A DNA stretch of 64,000 nucleotides from JALORV01 sp963766365 (GTDB taxonomy: Bacteria; Pseudomonadota; Gammaproteobacteria; Burkholderiales; Burkholderiaceae_F), in NCBI GenBank assembly GCA_963766365.1, contig CAVXZK010000010.1, forward strand, positions 124,001 to 188,000, given 5' to 3'. Under the pieces are notes generated by a model. The model made no database searches and was not told the DNA's origin. It saw nothing but the letters and a program-made list of their open reading frames with translations. Of this stretch, positions 27,567 to 35,518 are shown one piece after another. Positions within the stretch are counted from its first letter, which is position 1. Each line of letters starts with the position of its first letter. Both the position numbers and the translations under genes were made by a program.

Positions 27567-28631
27567 ATGGCGTTGGTATCGATGCGTCAGTTACTGGATC
27601 ACGCCGCCGAGAACGGCTACGGCGTGCCCGCGTTCAACGTCAACAACCTCGAGCAGGTGCAGGCGATCATGGAGGCGGCCCACGAGGTTAACGCGCCCGT
27701 CATCATGCAGGCCTCGGCCGGGGCGCGGAAGTACGCGGGCGAAATCTTCCTCAAGCGACTGATCGAGGCCGCCGTCGAAAGCTATCCGCATCTGCCGGTC
27801 GCAATGCACCAGGACCATGGTCAGTCGCCGGCAGTCTGCGAAGGCGCGATCAAGCTCGGGTTCTCGTCGGTGATGATGGACGGATCGCTGCGCGAAGACG
27901 GCAAGACGATCGCCGACTACGACTACAACTGGCAGGTGACGAAAAAGGTCGTCGACATGGCGCATTCGATTGGCGTCAGTGTTGAGGGTGAACTGGGCTG
28001 TCTGGGGTCGCTGGAAACGATGAAGGGCGACAAGGAGGACGGCCACGGCACCGATTCGACGATGACCCGCGAGCAGCTGCTGACCGATCCCGACCAGGCC
28101 GCCGACTTCGTCAAGAAGACGCAGCTCGACGCGCTGGCGATCGCGATCGGCACCAGCCATGGCGCCTACAAATTCACGCGCAAACCGACCGGCGACATCC
28201 TGGCGATCGAGCGCATCAAGCAGATCCACAAGCGCATCCCGAACACTCATCTGGTGATGCACGGCTCGTCAAGCGTTCCGCAGGACCTGCTCGAGCAGAT
28301 CCGCAAGTACGGCGGCCAGATGAAGGAGACCTACGGTGTGCCGGTCGAGGAGATCCAGGAGGCCATCAAGCACGGCGTCCGCAAGATCAACATCGACACC
28401 GACATCCGGCTGGCGATGACGGCGGCAACGCGCAAGTTCCTGCACGAGAACCCCAGCCACTTCGATCCGCGCGATTTCCTGAAGCCGGCGCGGGCCGCCG
28501 CCAAGGCGATCTGCAAGGAGCGCTACCTGCAGTTTGGCTGCGAAGGGCAAGGCGGCAAGATCCAGCCGCTGCCATTGCAGACCGTGGCGCACAAGTACCA
28601 GACGGGCGAGCTGAGCCAGCACGTGCACTGA
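27567..28631 (+). CDS. fba: Fructose-bisphosphate aldolase, class II
   Basis: A 354-residue class II aldolase of the Calvin-subtype used for both glycolysis and gluconeogenesis. Zinc and catalytic motifs: VAMHQDHGQSP with two zinc-binding histidine/aspartate ligands, EGELGCLGS, IGTSHGAYKF and VMHGSSSVPQ. It cleaves fructose 1,6-bisphosphate to dihydroxyacetone phosphate and glyceraldehyde 3-phosphate. The ATG at 27567 follows CAGGAGAGG; TAAAAT at 27520-27525 is a likely -10. A strong terminator follows. Confidence 0.97.
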   Translation: MALVSMRQLLDHAAENGYGVPAFNVNNLEQVQAIMEAAHEVNAPVIMQASAGARKYAGEIFLKRLIEAAVESYPHLPVAMHQDHGQSPAVCEGAIKLGFSSVMMDGSLREDGKTIADYDYNWQVTKKVVDMAHSIGVSVEGELGCLGSLETMKGDKEDGHGTDSTMTREQLLTDPDQAADFVKKTQLDALAIAIGTSHGAYKFTRKPTGDILAIERIKQIHKRIPNTHLVMHGSSSVPQDLLEQIRKYGGQMKETYGVPVEEIQEAIKHGVRKINIDTDIRLAMTAATRKFLHENPSHFDPRDFLKPARAAAKAICKERYLQFGCEGQGGKIQPLPLQTVAHKYQTGELSQHVH

Positions 28632-28652
28632 GCAGCGACCTCATCCGGAACG

Positions 28653-28678
28653 ACGGCGCCTTAATGGCGCCGTTTTTC
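28653..28678 (+). terminator. Rho-independent terminator after fba
   Basis: ACGGCGCC (28653-28660), loop ttaat, GGCGCCGT (28666-28673), then a run of five T. The stem has 8 perfect pairs and lies 22 bases after the fba stop. It closes the pgk-VOC-pyk-fba block. Confidence 0.9.
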
Positions 28679-28860
28679 GTTTAGGGGCTCGTGCAGGAGC
28701 CCCCGAGTCGTCAGCCGGGTGAAAAAGGGCGCCTGTCTTGCCCGTGATCAATCGCGGCGCCGTCCCTAGGTACTAGTGCGGGTCGACCTCGACCCGCGCA
28801 CGGCGGATGATTGAAGCGGGCGCATCAGACGCCCGACGACTACAAAACGAGGAGACAGAC

Positions 28861-29340
28861 ATGACGACGAACTCGCGTCGCTGCCCGATCTGCAAGTCGG
28901 ATACGGCCCCGACCAAGCTCGATTCAGCCAGTGGCGAGGATGCTCCGCTGGCGGTGACGGTGCGGGGCATGCCGGTGCTCGAATGCACACAGGGGCACCG
29001 CCTGTTCGCCTTGGCAGATTTTCCGTTGCTGCTGCTCGACCACCTGCTTGAACAGGACGAGCCCAAGTTTCCGGTCAGTCAGGCCAAGGGGCTGCTTATC
29101 AAGCACCACAACTGCTCTAAATGTGGCACTGCGCTTGGCACGGGCGACGATCGGCCCCACACCTTTCACGTCGATGTCGAGCTTCCTGAATTGCCAGCGT
29201 TCGGAGTGGACCTGACCTTGCCGGTGAGCCACTGCAGTCAATGCGGTCGCGATCAGCTCCATTCCCTGAAGGAGCTCAAGAGCCACACGCCCGCGGCCCT
29301 GGCGCACGCCTTCAAGGCGGCACAGCTGGCGGCGGCGTAG
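28861..29340 (+). CDS. Zinc-ribbon protein of unknown function
   Basis: A 159-residue protein with three CxxC pairs: CPIC near residue 9, CSKC near 81 and CSQC near 125, plus nearby histidines (KHHN, SHCSQ), enough for at least one zinc ribbon. The first pair followed by a PVLEC strand resembles a YgiT-type zinc finger. No DNA-binding helix-turn-helix is visible, so it is not a complete MqsA-like antitoxin. The ATG at 28861 follows GAGGAGACAG. Upstream are two hairpins: GGGGCTC-N6-GAGCCCC (28684-28703) and an arm pair GTGCGGGTCGA/TCGACCCGCGCAC (28775-28800). Function unknown. Confidence 0.7.
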   Translation: MTTNSRRCPICKSDTAPTKLDSASGEDAPLAVTVRGMPVLECTQGHRLFALADFPLLLLDHLLEQDEPKFPVSQAKGLLIKHHNCSKCGTALGTGDDRPHTFHVDVELPELPAFGVDLTLPVSHCSQCGRDQLHSLKELKSHTPAALAHAFKAAQLAAA

Positions 29341-29346
29341 GCGGTA

Positions 29347-29522
29347 CGGTCCTCGTGTACGCGACCCCTGCGGGGTCGCACGTGCACTCGGACCGGCACG
29401 GTTCGCGCGTTACGCGAACCGCTCAAGATTGGTTTGTCGGCTCGCTCCGGAGCGCAGCCGACTAACTAATCGGAGCGAGTGCACGTGCAAGCCCCGACGC
29501 CGTCGGGGCTTGCGTACACGAG
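29347..29522. repeat. Mosaic hairpin repeat, copy B (complete: two inverted units)
   Basis: Clearest copy, between convergent genes. Left unit 29347-29395: foot CGGTCC, core GTGTACGC, apex GACCCC-tgc-GGGGTC, core GCACGTGCAC, foot GGACCG. Right unit 29476-29522, inverted: CGAGTGCACGTGC, apex AAGCCCCGAC-gcc-GTCGGGGCTT, GCGTACACGAG. CTCGTGTACGC (29352-29362) pairs exactly with GCGTACACGAG (29512-29522), and GCACGTGCACTCG (29378-29390) with CGAGTGCACGTGC (29476-29488). Between them are GGTTCGCG-N5-CGCGAACC (29400-29420) and GTCGGCT...AGCCGAC (29436-29462) enclosing GCTCCGGAGC. No coding potential. Confidence 0.9.
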
Positions 29523-29533
29523 CGACGCTTCCG

Positions 29534-30499
29534 CTACATGCTTCCGCGCAACCCCAGCCGATCGACCGTCGCCTTCTCAGCCTCGAACGTCTGGCGCGCG
29601 AACTTCGTGTAATCCTCGGGGCTCATGTAGATCACCGGCTGGTCGTAGCGTTCGAGCAGGCCGAGCACCTTCGGATCGTCGAGTGCCTTCTTGAAGGCGT
29701 CGTGCAGGATTTTCACCGTCGCGGCGTCCATGCCCGCCGGGCCGGCGATGCCAAACGGTGAATCCGACACCGTGTCGTAGCCGAGCTCGTTCAAGGTCGG
29801 CACGTCGGGCCAGCGCTTCGTCCGTTTCGACCCGAAGGTGGCCAGCAGCCGCAGCTTGCCGGCGTCGACCTGGGGTGCAAAACCGGTCGAGTCACTGACT
29901 GACATCAGGTGGCCGCCAAGAATCGCGGCCATCAGTTCAGCGCTTCCCTTGTACGGCACATGCGTCAGCTTGATGCCAGCCTTCTGCGAGAACTCTTCCA
30001 TCGCCAGGTGCGGTGTCGTGCCGGTGCCGGTCGAGCCGTAGTCGATCTTGCCCGGGTTCTTCTTCGCGTCGTCGACGTAGTCCTTCAGCGTCTTCCACGG
30101 CGCGCCGGCGGGCACGACGAGTCCAAAGGTGTAGCCGGTCAGGTTGATGACGTAGGTGAAGTCCTTTAGCGGATCGAGCTGTGGCGACTTCTGCATGTGC
30201 GGAATGCGGAACACGCCCAGCGGGATCTGCGACAAGGTGTAGCCGTCCGGCTTCGCGGTCTTGAGTGCGAGTGGGGCGATCGTGCCGCCGCCGCCCGGCT
30301 TGTTCTCAACGACGACCGACTGCTTCAGTTCACGGCCAGCGACCTCTGCAAACGCCCGCATCACCTGGTCGGTCGGGCCGCCGGCGGGAAAGGCGCAAAG
30401 CAGCGTGATCGGATGCGATGGAAAGGCCTGTGCGCGCAAGACGCCGTGCGGCAGCACGAGCGCGGCGCCGCCAGCCAGCAGTGCGGTGCGACGATCCAT
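29534..30499 (-). CDS. Bug family tripartite tricarboxylate transporter substrate-binding protein
   Basis: A 321-residue periplasmic binding protein with a signal peptide (residues 1-25, MDRRTALLAGG...). It has Bug-family motifs: FPAGGPTDQVMRAFAE at the ligand-binding N terminus, VVENKPGGGGTIAP, the DGYTLSQIP turn, YGSTGTGTTPHLAMEEF and the HVPYKGSAELMAAILGG block. These proteins deliver carboxylates or other small molecules to a TctA/TctB membrane pair. No TctA or TctB gene is nearby, so it is an orphan receptor, as most are in Burkholderiales. Ligand unknown. Confidence 0.9.
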   Translation of the reverse strand: MDRRTALLAGGAALVLPHGVLRAQAFPSHPITLLCAFPAGGPTDQVMRAFAEVAGRELKQSVVVENKPGGGGTIAPLALKTAKPDGYTLSQIPLGVFRIPHMQKSPQLDPLKDFTYVINLTGYTFGLVVPAGAPWKTLKDYVDDAKKNPGKIDYGSTGTGTTPHLAMEEFSQKAGIKLTHVPYKGSAELMAAILGGHLMSVSDSTGFAPQVDAGKLRLLATFGSKRTKRWPDVPTLNELGYDTVSDSPFGIAGPAGMDAATVKILHDAFKKALDDPKVLGLLERYDQPVIYMSPEDYTKFARQTFEAEKATVDRLGLRGSM

Positions 30500-30575
30500 C
30501 GGTGTCTCCTCGTATCGTTATGCGATCGAGTATAGGCACCGTCTGTCCGGCGGAACAGAGTCCGTCGCGGCGGGT

Positions 30576-32273
30576 TCAGCCGAGCGTGACGCGGGTCTCC
30601 ACGCGCCCGGCGCGCTCGTGCCATGCCGTCAGCGCGATCTCGGTTCCTGCCTTGCCCTGCACCACCCAGTCGACATGCGCCCGATCTGCCGTGACGTTCT
30701 TGTTCGGCCAGAACGAGATGCCGGTGTGCAGATAGGCCCAGCCTTCGAGTTCACCGAGTTCCTCGCGTGGCCTGCCGCTGACCAGCTTTGCGCCGGCGGG
30801 CACGGAGATCTCCGCGAGCACTCCGCGCAGCAATTTGCGCTTGACTGCCATCTTGCTGACGTAGCTCGGCAGCCAACCGGTGTTCTGGACGATGAGGCGC
30901 ACACGCCACGTGTCGTTGCCCGCTGGCGTGACCTGAATCTCGCGCACGTCGAGCTTTGGCGAAATCAGCGACTGCCATAGCAGCCATTTCGGGAAACGCT
31001 CGATTTCCTTCTCGCGCAGCGCCGGCGGCGGGTTCGTGAACACCGCCATGCGGTTCCAGCCGCCGATTTCGACCATGCCCAGCTGCGGATGATCGAACGG
31101 CCTCCAGTCGACGTGGCCCTCGCCCGGCGCAATGCGCTGCGACCACTCGAACACCTTGAGATCGTCCTCGATCGGGTGATCCCTGAACCAGTGGATCCAC
31201 TCCTTGTTGTCGATACCGGCTTCCTTCTTCGGATTCCAGATCTCGATCGTCCAGATGTACATGCCGAGATGCTCGTAGATCCAGTCGAACGCGCCGGTGA
31301 TGAATTCTCCGGGGTAGTACTGGAATTCGTGCCAGATCGAGATCGCCGGGTAACCGGTCAGCTCCTCGCCTTTCTTTCCCACCGCCTGGTAAGTCCAGAG
31401 ATCCTCGGCCGGCAGCTTGTCGTCGGGCGCATGGCCGAACGGGCGCAGCAGCACGCCGGAGAAGGTGTGAATGCTGGTGCCGCCGCAGATGTTCGGGTGG
31501 CTGGTGAAGAAGTCGACGACCGCACGCACCTCGGGCTCGGACGTCGGATACGGTCCCGCGCCCAGCTGCTCGAACTCCTGCCGCCAGCCCGACGGGAAGT
31601 TGCGGTTGAGATCGAGACCCTGCGCGTTGCCGGTTACCCCCGCAATGCCGATCGACGCTCCGTCGTAGCTCTCGATGTGCCCTTCCGGCAGCAGGCGGTA
31701 GTAGTCGCCGCCCGGCGGATCGAGCGGGTCGCGCCGCACCATCAGCCGGGGCTCCTGCGGATGCTTCTTCCATGGGCCGTTCGGATCGGCGATGCGCATC
31801 TGCAGGATGCGGCCGTTGCCGTCGATGTCTTCGGCGATCAGCCCCTCGACCGGTTCTTCGTCGAACGGATAGCGGCGCGTGGATGACCGAACGAATTTCG
31901 GGTGGTCCGCCATTGCCCACTCGGCGCCGTCCGGATTGATGCGCGGGCAGATATAGAGCGTGCGTGTATCGAGTGCTCGGCGGATCTCCGCGTCGGAATC
32001 CTTCCCCTTCATCAGCCAGTCAACGAAGTACAGGCACGCACTCGACGCCGTGAGCTCGACCGAGTGGATGTTGCCGTCGACCCAGTAGGCGGGCTTGTCG
32101 GCCGCCGGGCCGGTGGCGGCATTGGTGATCGTGAGCAGCGGGATCTCGCGACCCTCATGGCTGCGGCCGATTGCCTCGAGCGCGATGTACTGCGGATGCT
32201 CCGCTGCAAAAGCGCGGAGCAGCCGCATCAGGTCGTCGTAGCGGTAGAAACGCGAATAGTCGATGGCGGGCAT
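30576..32273 (-). CDS. M14 family zinc carboxypeptidase-like metallopeptidase
   Basis: A 565-residue protein with an M14 peptidase domain (residues ~1-370). Zinc ligands are expected in DGNIHSVELTAS (the HxxE motif, near residue 72) and in the later histidine of TSIHTFSGVLLRP. SHEGREIPLLTI and CPRINPDGAEWA, with LDLNRNFP, match the carboxypeptidase core. The C-terminal ~200 residues form an additional beta-rich region. No signal peptide is visible, so it may act in the cytoplasm, unlike digestive members. The substrate is unknown. It starts 85 bases from the divergent dgkA. Confidence 0.85.
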   Translation of the reverse strand: MPAIDYSRFYRYDDLMRLLRAFAAEHPQYIALEAIGRSHEGREIPLLTITNAATGPAADKPAYWVDGNIHSVELTASSACLYFVDWLMKGKDSDAEIRRALDTRTLYICPRINPDGAEWAMADHPKFVRSSTRRYPFDEEPVEGLIAEDIDGNGRILQMRIADPNGPWKKHPQEPRLMVRRDPLDPPGGDYYRLLPEGHIESYDGASIGIAGVTGNAQGLDLNRNFPSGWRQEFEQLGAGPYPTSEPEVRAVVDFFTSHPNICGGTSIHTFSGVLLRPFGHAPDDKLPAEDLWTYQAVGKKGEELTGYPAISIWHEFQYYPGEFITGAFDWIYEHLGMYIWTIEIWNPKKEAGIDNKEWIHWFRDHPIEDDLKVFEWSQRIAPGEGHVDWRPFDHPQLGMVEIGGWNRMAVFTNPPPALREKEIERFPKWLLWQSLISPKLDVREIQVTPAGNDTWRVRLIVQNTGWLPSYVSKMAVKRKLLRGVLAEISVPAGAKLVSGRPREELGELEGWAYLHTGISFWPNKNVTADRAHVDWVVQGKAGTEIALTAWHERAGRVETRVTLG

Positions 32274-32357
32274 GTCATGGCCGAGAGCAGCGCGGGCCGC
32301 GCGATGATACGCGGCCGTCGGCGTCTCCTGCCGGCTGCGCCGTTATGATTTCGCGCG

Positions 32358-32780
32358 ATGCCGCCCGAACCGAGCCCACCCGCCACGCCTTCCGGGACGT
32401 CCGACAGCCGCACGTTCAAGGGGCGGCGCGGCCTGCAGCGCGTGTTGAACGCCACCGGCTACTCGCTCGACGGGCTGCGCGCGGCTTGGACGCACGAGGA
32501 TGCGTTTCGCCAGGAACTCTTGCTGTCCGCGGTGCTGATTCCAGTCGCCATTTTCCTGCCTGTGAGCCTCGTGGAGAAGATCCTGCTCGTCGGCGTCGTC
32601 GTGCTGGTCCTGATCGTCGAACTGCTCAACACCGGCATCGAAGCCGCGGTCGATCGCGACAGCCTGGAAATCAATCCGTTGGGCAAGCGCGCCAAGGACT
32701 TTGGCAGTGCCGCGGTCATGCTATCGCTGCTGCTTGCCGGTGGCACCTGGGTCTCGATCATCGGCGCGCACTTCCTTTGA
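32358..32780 (+). CDS. dgkA: Diacylglycerol kinase
   Basis: A 140-residue integral membrane protein: after a ~28-residue N-terminal extension it matches DgkA, with three membrane segments and the catalytic signature VELLNTGIEAAVDR followed by KRAKDFGSAAV. It phosphorylates diacylglycerol produced by turnover of membrane phospholipids. TATGAT at 32344-32349 just upstream could be its -10, giving a nearly leaderless transcript. It ends 44 bases before purC. Confidence 0.93.
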   Translation: MPPEPSPPATPSGTSDSRTFKGRRGLQRVLNATGYSLDGLRAAWTHEDAFRQELLLSAVLIPVAIFLPVSLVEKILLVGVVVLVLIVELLNTGIEAAVDRDSLEINPLGKRAKDFGSAAVMLSLLLAGGTWVSIIGAHFL

Positions 32781-32824
32781 CCGGCCTCCGTGCGCCGTAC
32801 ACTTCGCCCGTGGAGGACAGGTCA

Positions 32825-33718
32825 ATGAAAGCCGGGTTGCTGAATTCCAATATCCGCTCGTTGCCGCTGGTGTACCGCGGCAAGGTACGTGACAGCTACG
32901 CCGTTGGCAGCGACAAGCTTCTGCTGGTCACGTCGGACCGGCTCTCGGCGTTCGACGTCGTGATGAACCAGCCGATCCCGGACAAGGGGCGCGTGCTGAA
33001 TGCGATGTCGAACTTCTGGTTCGAGAAGCTCGGCCACATCATTCCCAACCATCTGACCGGCATCGAGCCCGAAAGCGTCGTGGCGGCGGACGAGCACGAC
33101 CAGGTGCGTGGCCGGTCCGTCGTCGCGATGCGGCTGAAGCCGATTCCGGTGGAGGCCGTCGTGCGCGGTTACCTGATCGGCTCGGGGTGGAAGGACTACC
33201 AGAAGACTGGCGAGGTCTGCGGCATCGAATTGCCGCGGGGCCTGCAGATGGCGAGCCGCTTGCCGGAGCCGATCTTCACGCCTGCCACCAAGGCGGCGAG
33301 CGGCCTGCACGACGAGAACATCAGTTTCGAACGCGTCAAGGCAACGATCGGCGCGGAGCTGGCCTTCAAGATCCAGACGGTCTCGCTGACGCTGTATCGC
33401 GCCGCCGCCGATTACGCGTTGACCCGCGGCATCATCATCGCCGACACCAAGTTCGAGTTCGGCACCGATGCCGATGGTCAGGTGCGGTTGATGGACGAAG
33501 TGCTGACGGCGGATTCATCGCGCTTCTGGCCGGCGGACGAATACGAGGAGGGTGTTTCGCCCCCGTCCTTCGACAAGCAGTTCGTGCGCGACTGGCTCGA
33601 AGAACAACACTGGAACAAGGCACCGCCGCCACCCGACCTGCCGGCCGACATAGTCGAAAGGACCGCGGCGAAGTACCGCGAGGCGTTGAAACGGCTCACC
33701 GGAAAGACGCTCGATTGA
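32825..33718 (+). CDS. purC: Phosphoribosylaminoimidazole-succinocarboxamide synthase
   Basis: A 297-residue SAICAR synthetase, joining CAIR and aspartate with ATP in purine synthesis. Markers: YRGKVRDSYAVG near the N terminus (ATP grip), SDRLSAFDVVM, the VVRGYLIGSGWKDYQKTG block and the IIADTKFEFG strand. It is of the longer type usual in betaproteobacteria. The ATG at 32825 follows GGAGGACAGG. It opens the purC-purE-purK group. Confidence 0.96.
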   Translation: MKAGLLNSNIRSLPLVYRGKVRDSYAVGSDKLLLVTSDRLSAFDVVMNQPIPDKGRVLNAMSNFWFEKLGHIIPNHLTGIEPESVVAADEHDQVRGRSVVAMRLKPIPVEAVVRGYLIGSGWKDYQKTGEVCGIELPRGLQMASRLPEPIFTPATKAASGLHDENISFERVKATIGAELAFKIQTVSLTLYRAAADYALTRGIIIADTKFEFGTDADGQVRLMDEVLTADSSRFWPADEYEEGVSPPSFDKQFVRDWLEEQHWNKAPPPPDLPADIVERTAAKYREALKRLTGKTLD

Positions 33719-33793
33719 TTGCCTACAATCGCGGCTCTTGCTGGCGGGCACGGATTTCCGCCCGACAGTCGTCCGCGCCACTTTCCTGAGGTC

Positions 33794-34297
33794 ATGAACA
33801 GCCAAACGCATCCCGCACCGCTAGTCGGAGTGGTCATGGGTTCCAATTCCGACTGGGACGTCATGCAGCACGCCTGCGAGGTGCTGAAGGAATTCGGAGT
33901 CCGCTTCGAAGCGCGCGTCGTCTCCGCGCATCGCACGCCGGACGACATGTTTGCGTATGCCGACGAGGCGCGCGCGCGCGGGCTGCGCGCAATCATCGCC
34001 GGCGCCGGCGGTGCGGCGCATCTGCCGGGCATGATCGCCTCGAAGACCGTGATACCGGTGCTCGGTGTGCCGATTCCTTCCAAGTACCTGCGCGGCGAGG
34101 ATTCGCTGCTGTCGATCGTGCAGATGCCGCGCGGCGTGCCGGTCGCCACCTTCGCGATCGGCGAGGCCGGCGCGGCCAATGCGGGCCTGTTTGCGGTGGC
34201 GATGCTCGCCACCGAGGATGCCGAACTCTCGATGAAGCTCGCGCAGTACCGCGCCACGCAGACCGAGAAGGCGCGCAACATGACGCTGCCGCTGTAG
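33794..34297 (+). CDS. purE: N5-carboxyaminoimidazole ribonucleotide mutase
   Basis: A 167-residue class I PurE that rearranges N5-CAIR to CAIR. It shows the substrate-binding MGSNSDWDVM, the VVSAHRTPDDM loop with the catalytic histidine and the IIAGAGGAAHLPGM core, ending with the LAQYR helix. The ATG at 33794 follows CTGAGG. TACAAT at 33723-33728 in the 75-base gap after purC may be an internal promoter. Confidence 0.97.
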   Translation: MNSQTHPAPLVGVVMGSNSDWDVMQHACEVLKEFGVRFEARVVSAHRTPDDMFAYADEARARGLRAIIAGAGGAAHLPGMIASKTVIPVLGVPIPSKYLRGEDSLLSIVQMPRGVPVATFAIGEAGAANAGLFAVAMLATEDAELSMKLAQYRATQTEKARNMTLPL

Positions 34298-34339
34298 CGG
34301 CCGTGTGCGCGGTGCCTGCCGCGTAGCCACTGCACCGTG

Positions 34340-35512
34340 ATGCCTCCCTCGCCGATGTCCGCACCCATTGCACCTGGCAGCTGGCTGGGACTGCTCGGTG
34401 GCGGGCAGCTCGGCCGCATGTTCTGCATGGCGGCGCAATCGCTCGGCTACAAGGTCTGCGTGCTCGACCCCGGCCGCGACAGCCCTGCGGGTGCCGTCGC
34501 CGACGATCACCTCTGTGCCGATTACCTGGACCAGGCCGCGCTTGCCGAACTGGCGCGCCGCTGCCGCGCGGCGACGACCGAATTCGAGAACGTTCCGGCT
34601 GCGGCGCTGGCGTTCCTCGCGCAGCACTGCGCGGTCAGTCCCGAGGCGGCCAGCGTCGCGATCGCGCAGGACCGCATCAGCGAGAAGCGCTTTCTCGAGG
34701 CGAGCGGGGTTGCCGTGGCTCCGCATGACGTCATCACCGAGGCCTCCGACTTCGACCGGCTCGACGCTCGGCTGCTGCCCGGCATCCTGAAATCGGCCCG
34801 GCTCGGCTACGACGGCAAGGGCCAGGCGCGCGTCGCGACGATCGATGAAGCGCGGGCGGCATGGCAGGCGATGGGCGCGGTGCCCTGCGTGCTCGAACAG
34901 AAGCTCGCCCTGCAACTCGAGGTTTCGGTCGTCGTCGCACGCACCCGCGGCGGGGCCGTCACGACCTTCCCGGTCGCGGAAAACGAGCATCGCGGCGGCA
35001 TCCTGGCGGCCTCCATCGTTCCGGCGCGCATCGACGCCGCGCTGGCGCAGCGTGCGCGCGAGGCGGCGATCGCCGTGGCCGCGGCGATGAACTACGCCGG
35101 CGTGCTGTGTGTCGAGTTCTTCGTGCTCGACGACGGCCGCCTGCTGGCGAACGAGATCGCGCCGCGACCACACAACAGCGGCCACTACACGATCGACGCC
35201 TGTGTCAGCAGTCAGTTCGACGAGCAGGCGCGCGTGCTGGCAGGCCAGCCGCTCGGCGACACGACCCTGCTGGCCCCCGCAGTGATGCTCAACATCCTCG
35301 GCGACGCCTGGTTCGACGGCGAGCGCATGCGCGAACCCGACTGGCCGTCCGTGCTGGCGGTGCCCGGCGCCAAGCTGCACCTGTACGGCAAGAGCGATGC
35401 GCGGCGCGGTCGCAAGATGGGGCACGTGACGTGTGTGGCCGTGACTCTGGCGGAGGCACTTGGCCGCGCCACCGAAGTGGCGCGCGTGCTCGGCATCACG
35501 CCGCCGCATTGA
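34340..35512 (+). CDS. purK: 5-(carboxyamino)imidazole ribonucleotide synthase
   Basis: A 390-residue ATP-grasp enzyme that carboxylates AIR with bicarbonate and ATP. GLLGGGQLGRM begins the Rossmann-like N-terminal domain; LKSARLGYDGKGQ and EQKLALQLEVSVV lie in the ATP-grasp core, and NEIAPRPHNSGHYTIDA contains the metal-binding end. The start is ATG at 34340, with a GTG directly before it at 34337; a later methionine at 34358 would also fit. It is separated from purE by only 42 bases. Confidence 0.95.
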   Translation: MPPSPMSAPIAPGSWLGLLGGGQLGRMFCMAAQSLGYKVCVLDPGRDSPAGAVADDHLCADYLDQAALAELARRCRAATTEFENVPAAALAFLAQHCAVSPEAASVAIAQDRISEKRFLEASGVAVAPHDVITEASDFDRLDARLLPGILKSARLGYDGKGQARVATIDEARAAWQAMGAVPCVLEQKLALQLEVSVVVARTRGGAVTTFPVAENEHRGGILAASIVPARIDAALAQRAREAAIAVAAAMNYAGVLCVEFFVLDDGRLLANEIAPRPHNSGHYTIDACVSSQFDEQARVLAGQPLGDTTLLAPAVMLNILGDAWFDGERMREPDWPSVLAVPGAKLHLYGKSDARRGRKMGHVTCVAVTLAEALGRATEVARVLGITPPH

Positions 35513-35518
35513 GTCGCC

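Noticed and set aside
28861..29340. Zinc-ribbon protein as an MqsA/YgiT antitoxin
   Set aside because: No helix-turn-helix and no toxin gene next to it; only the first CxxC segment is similar.
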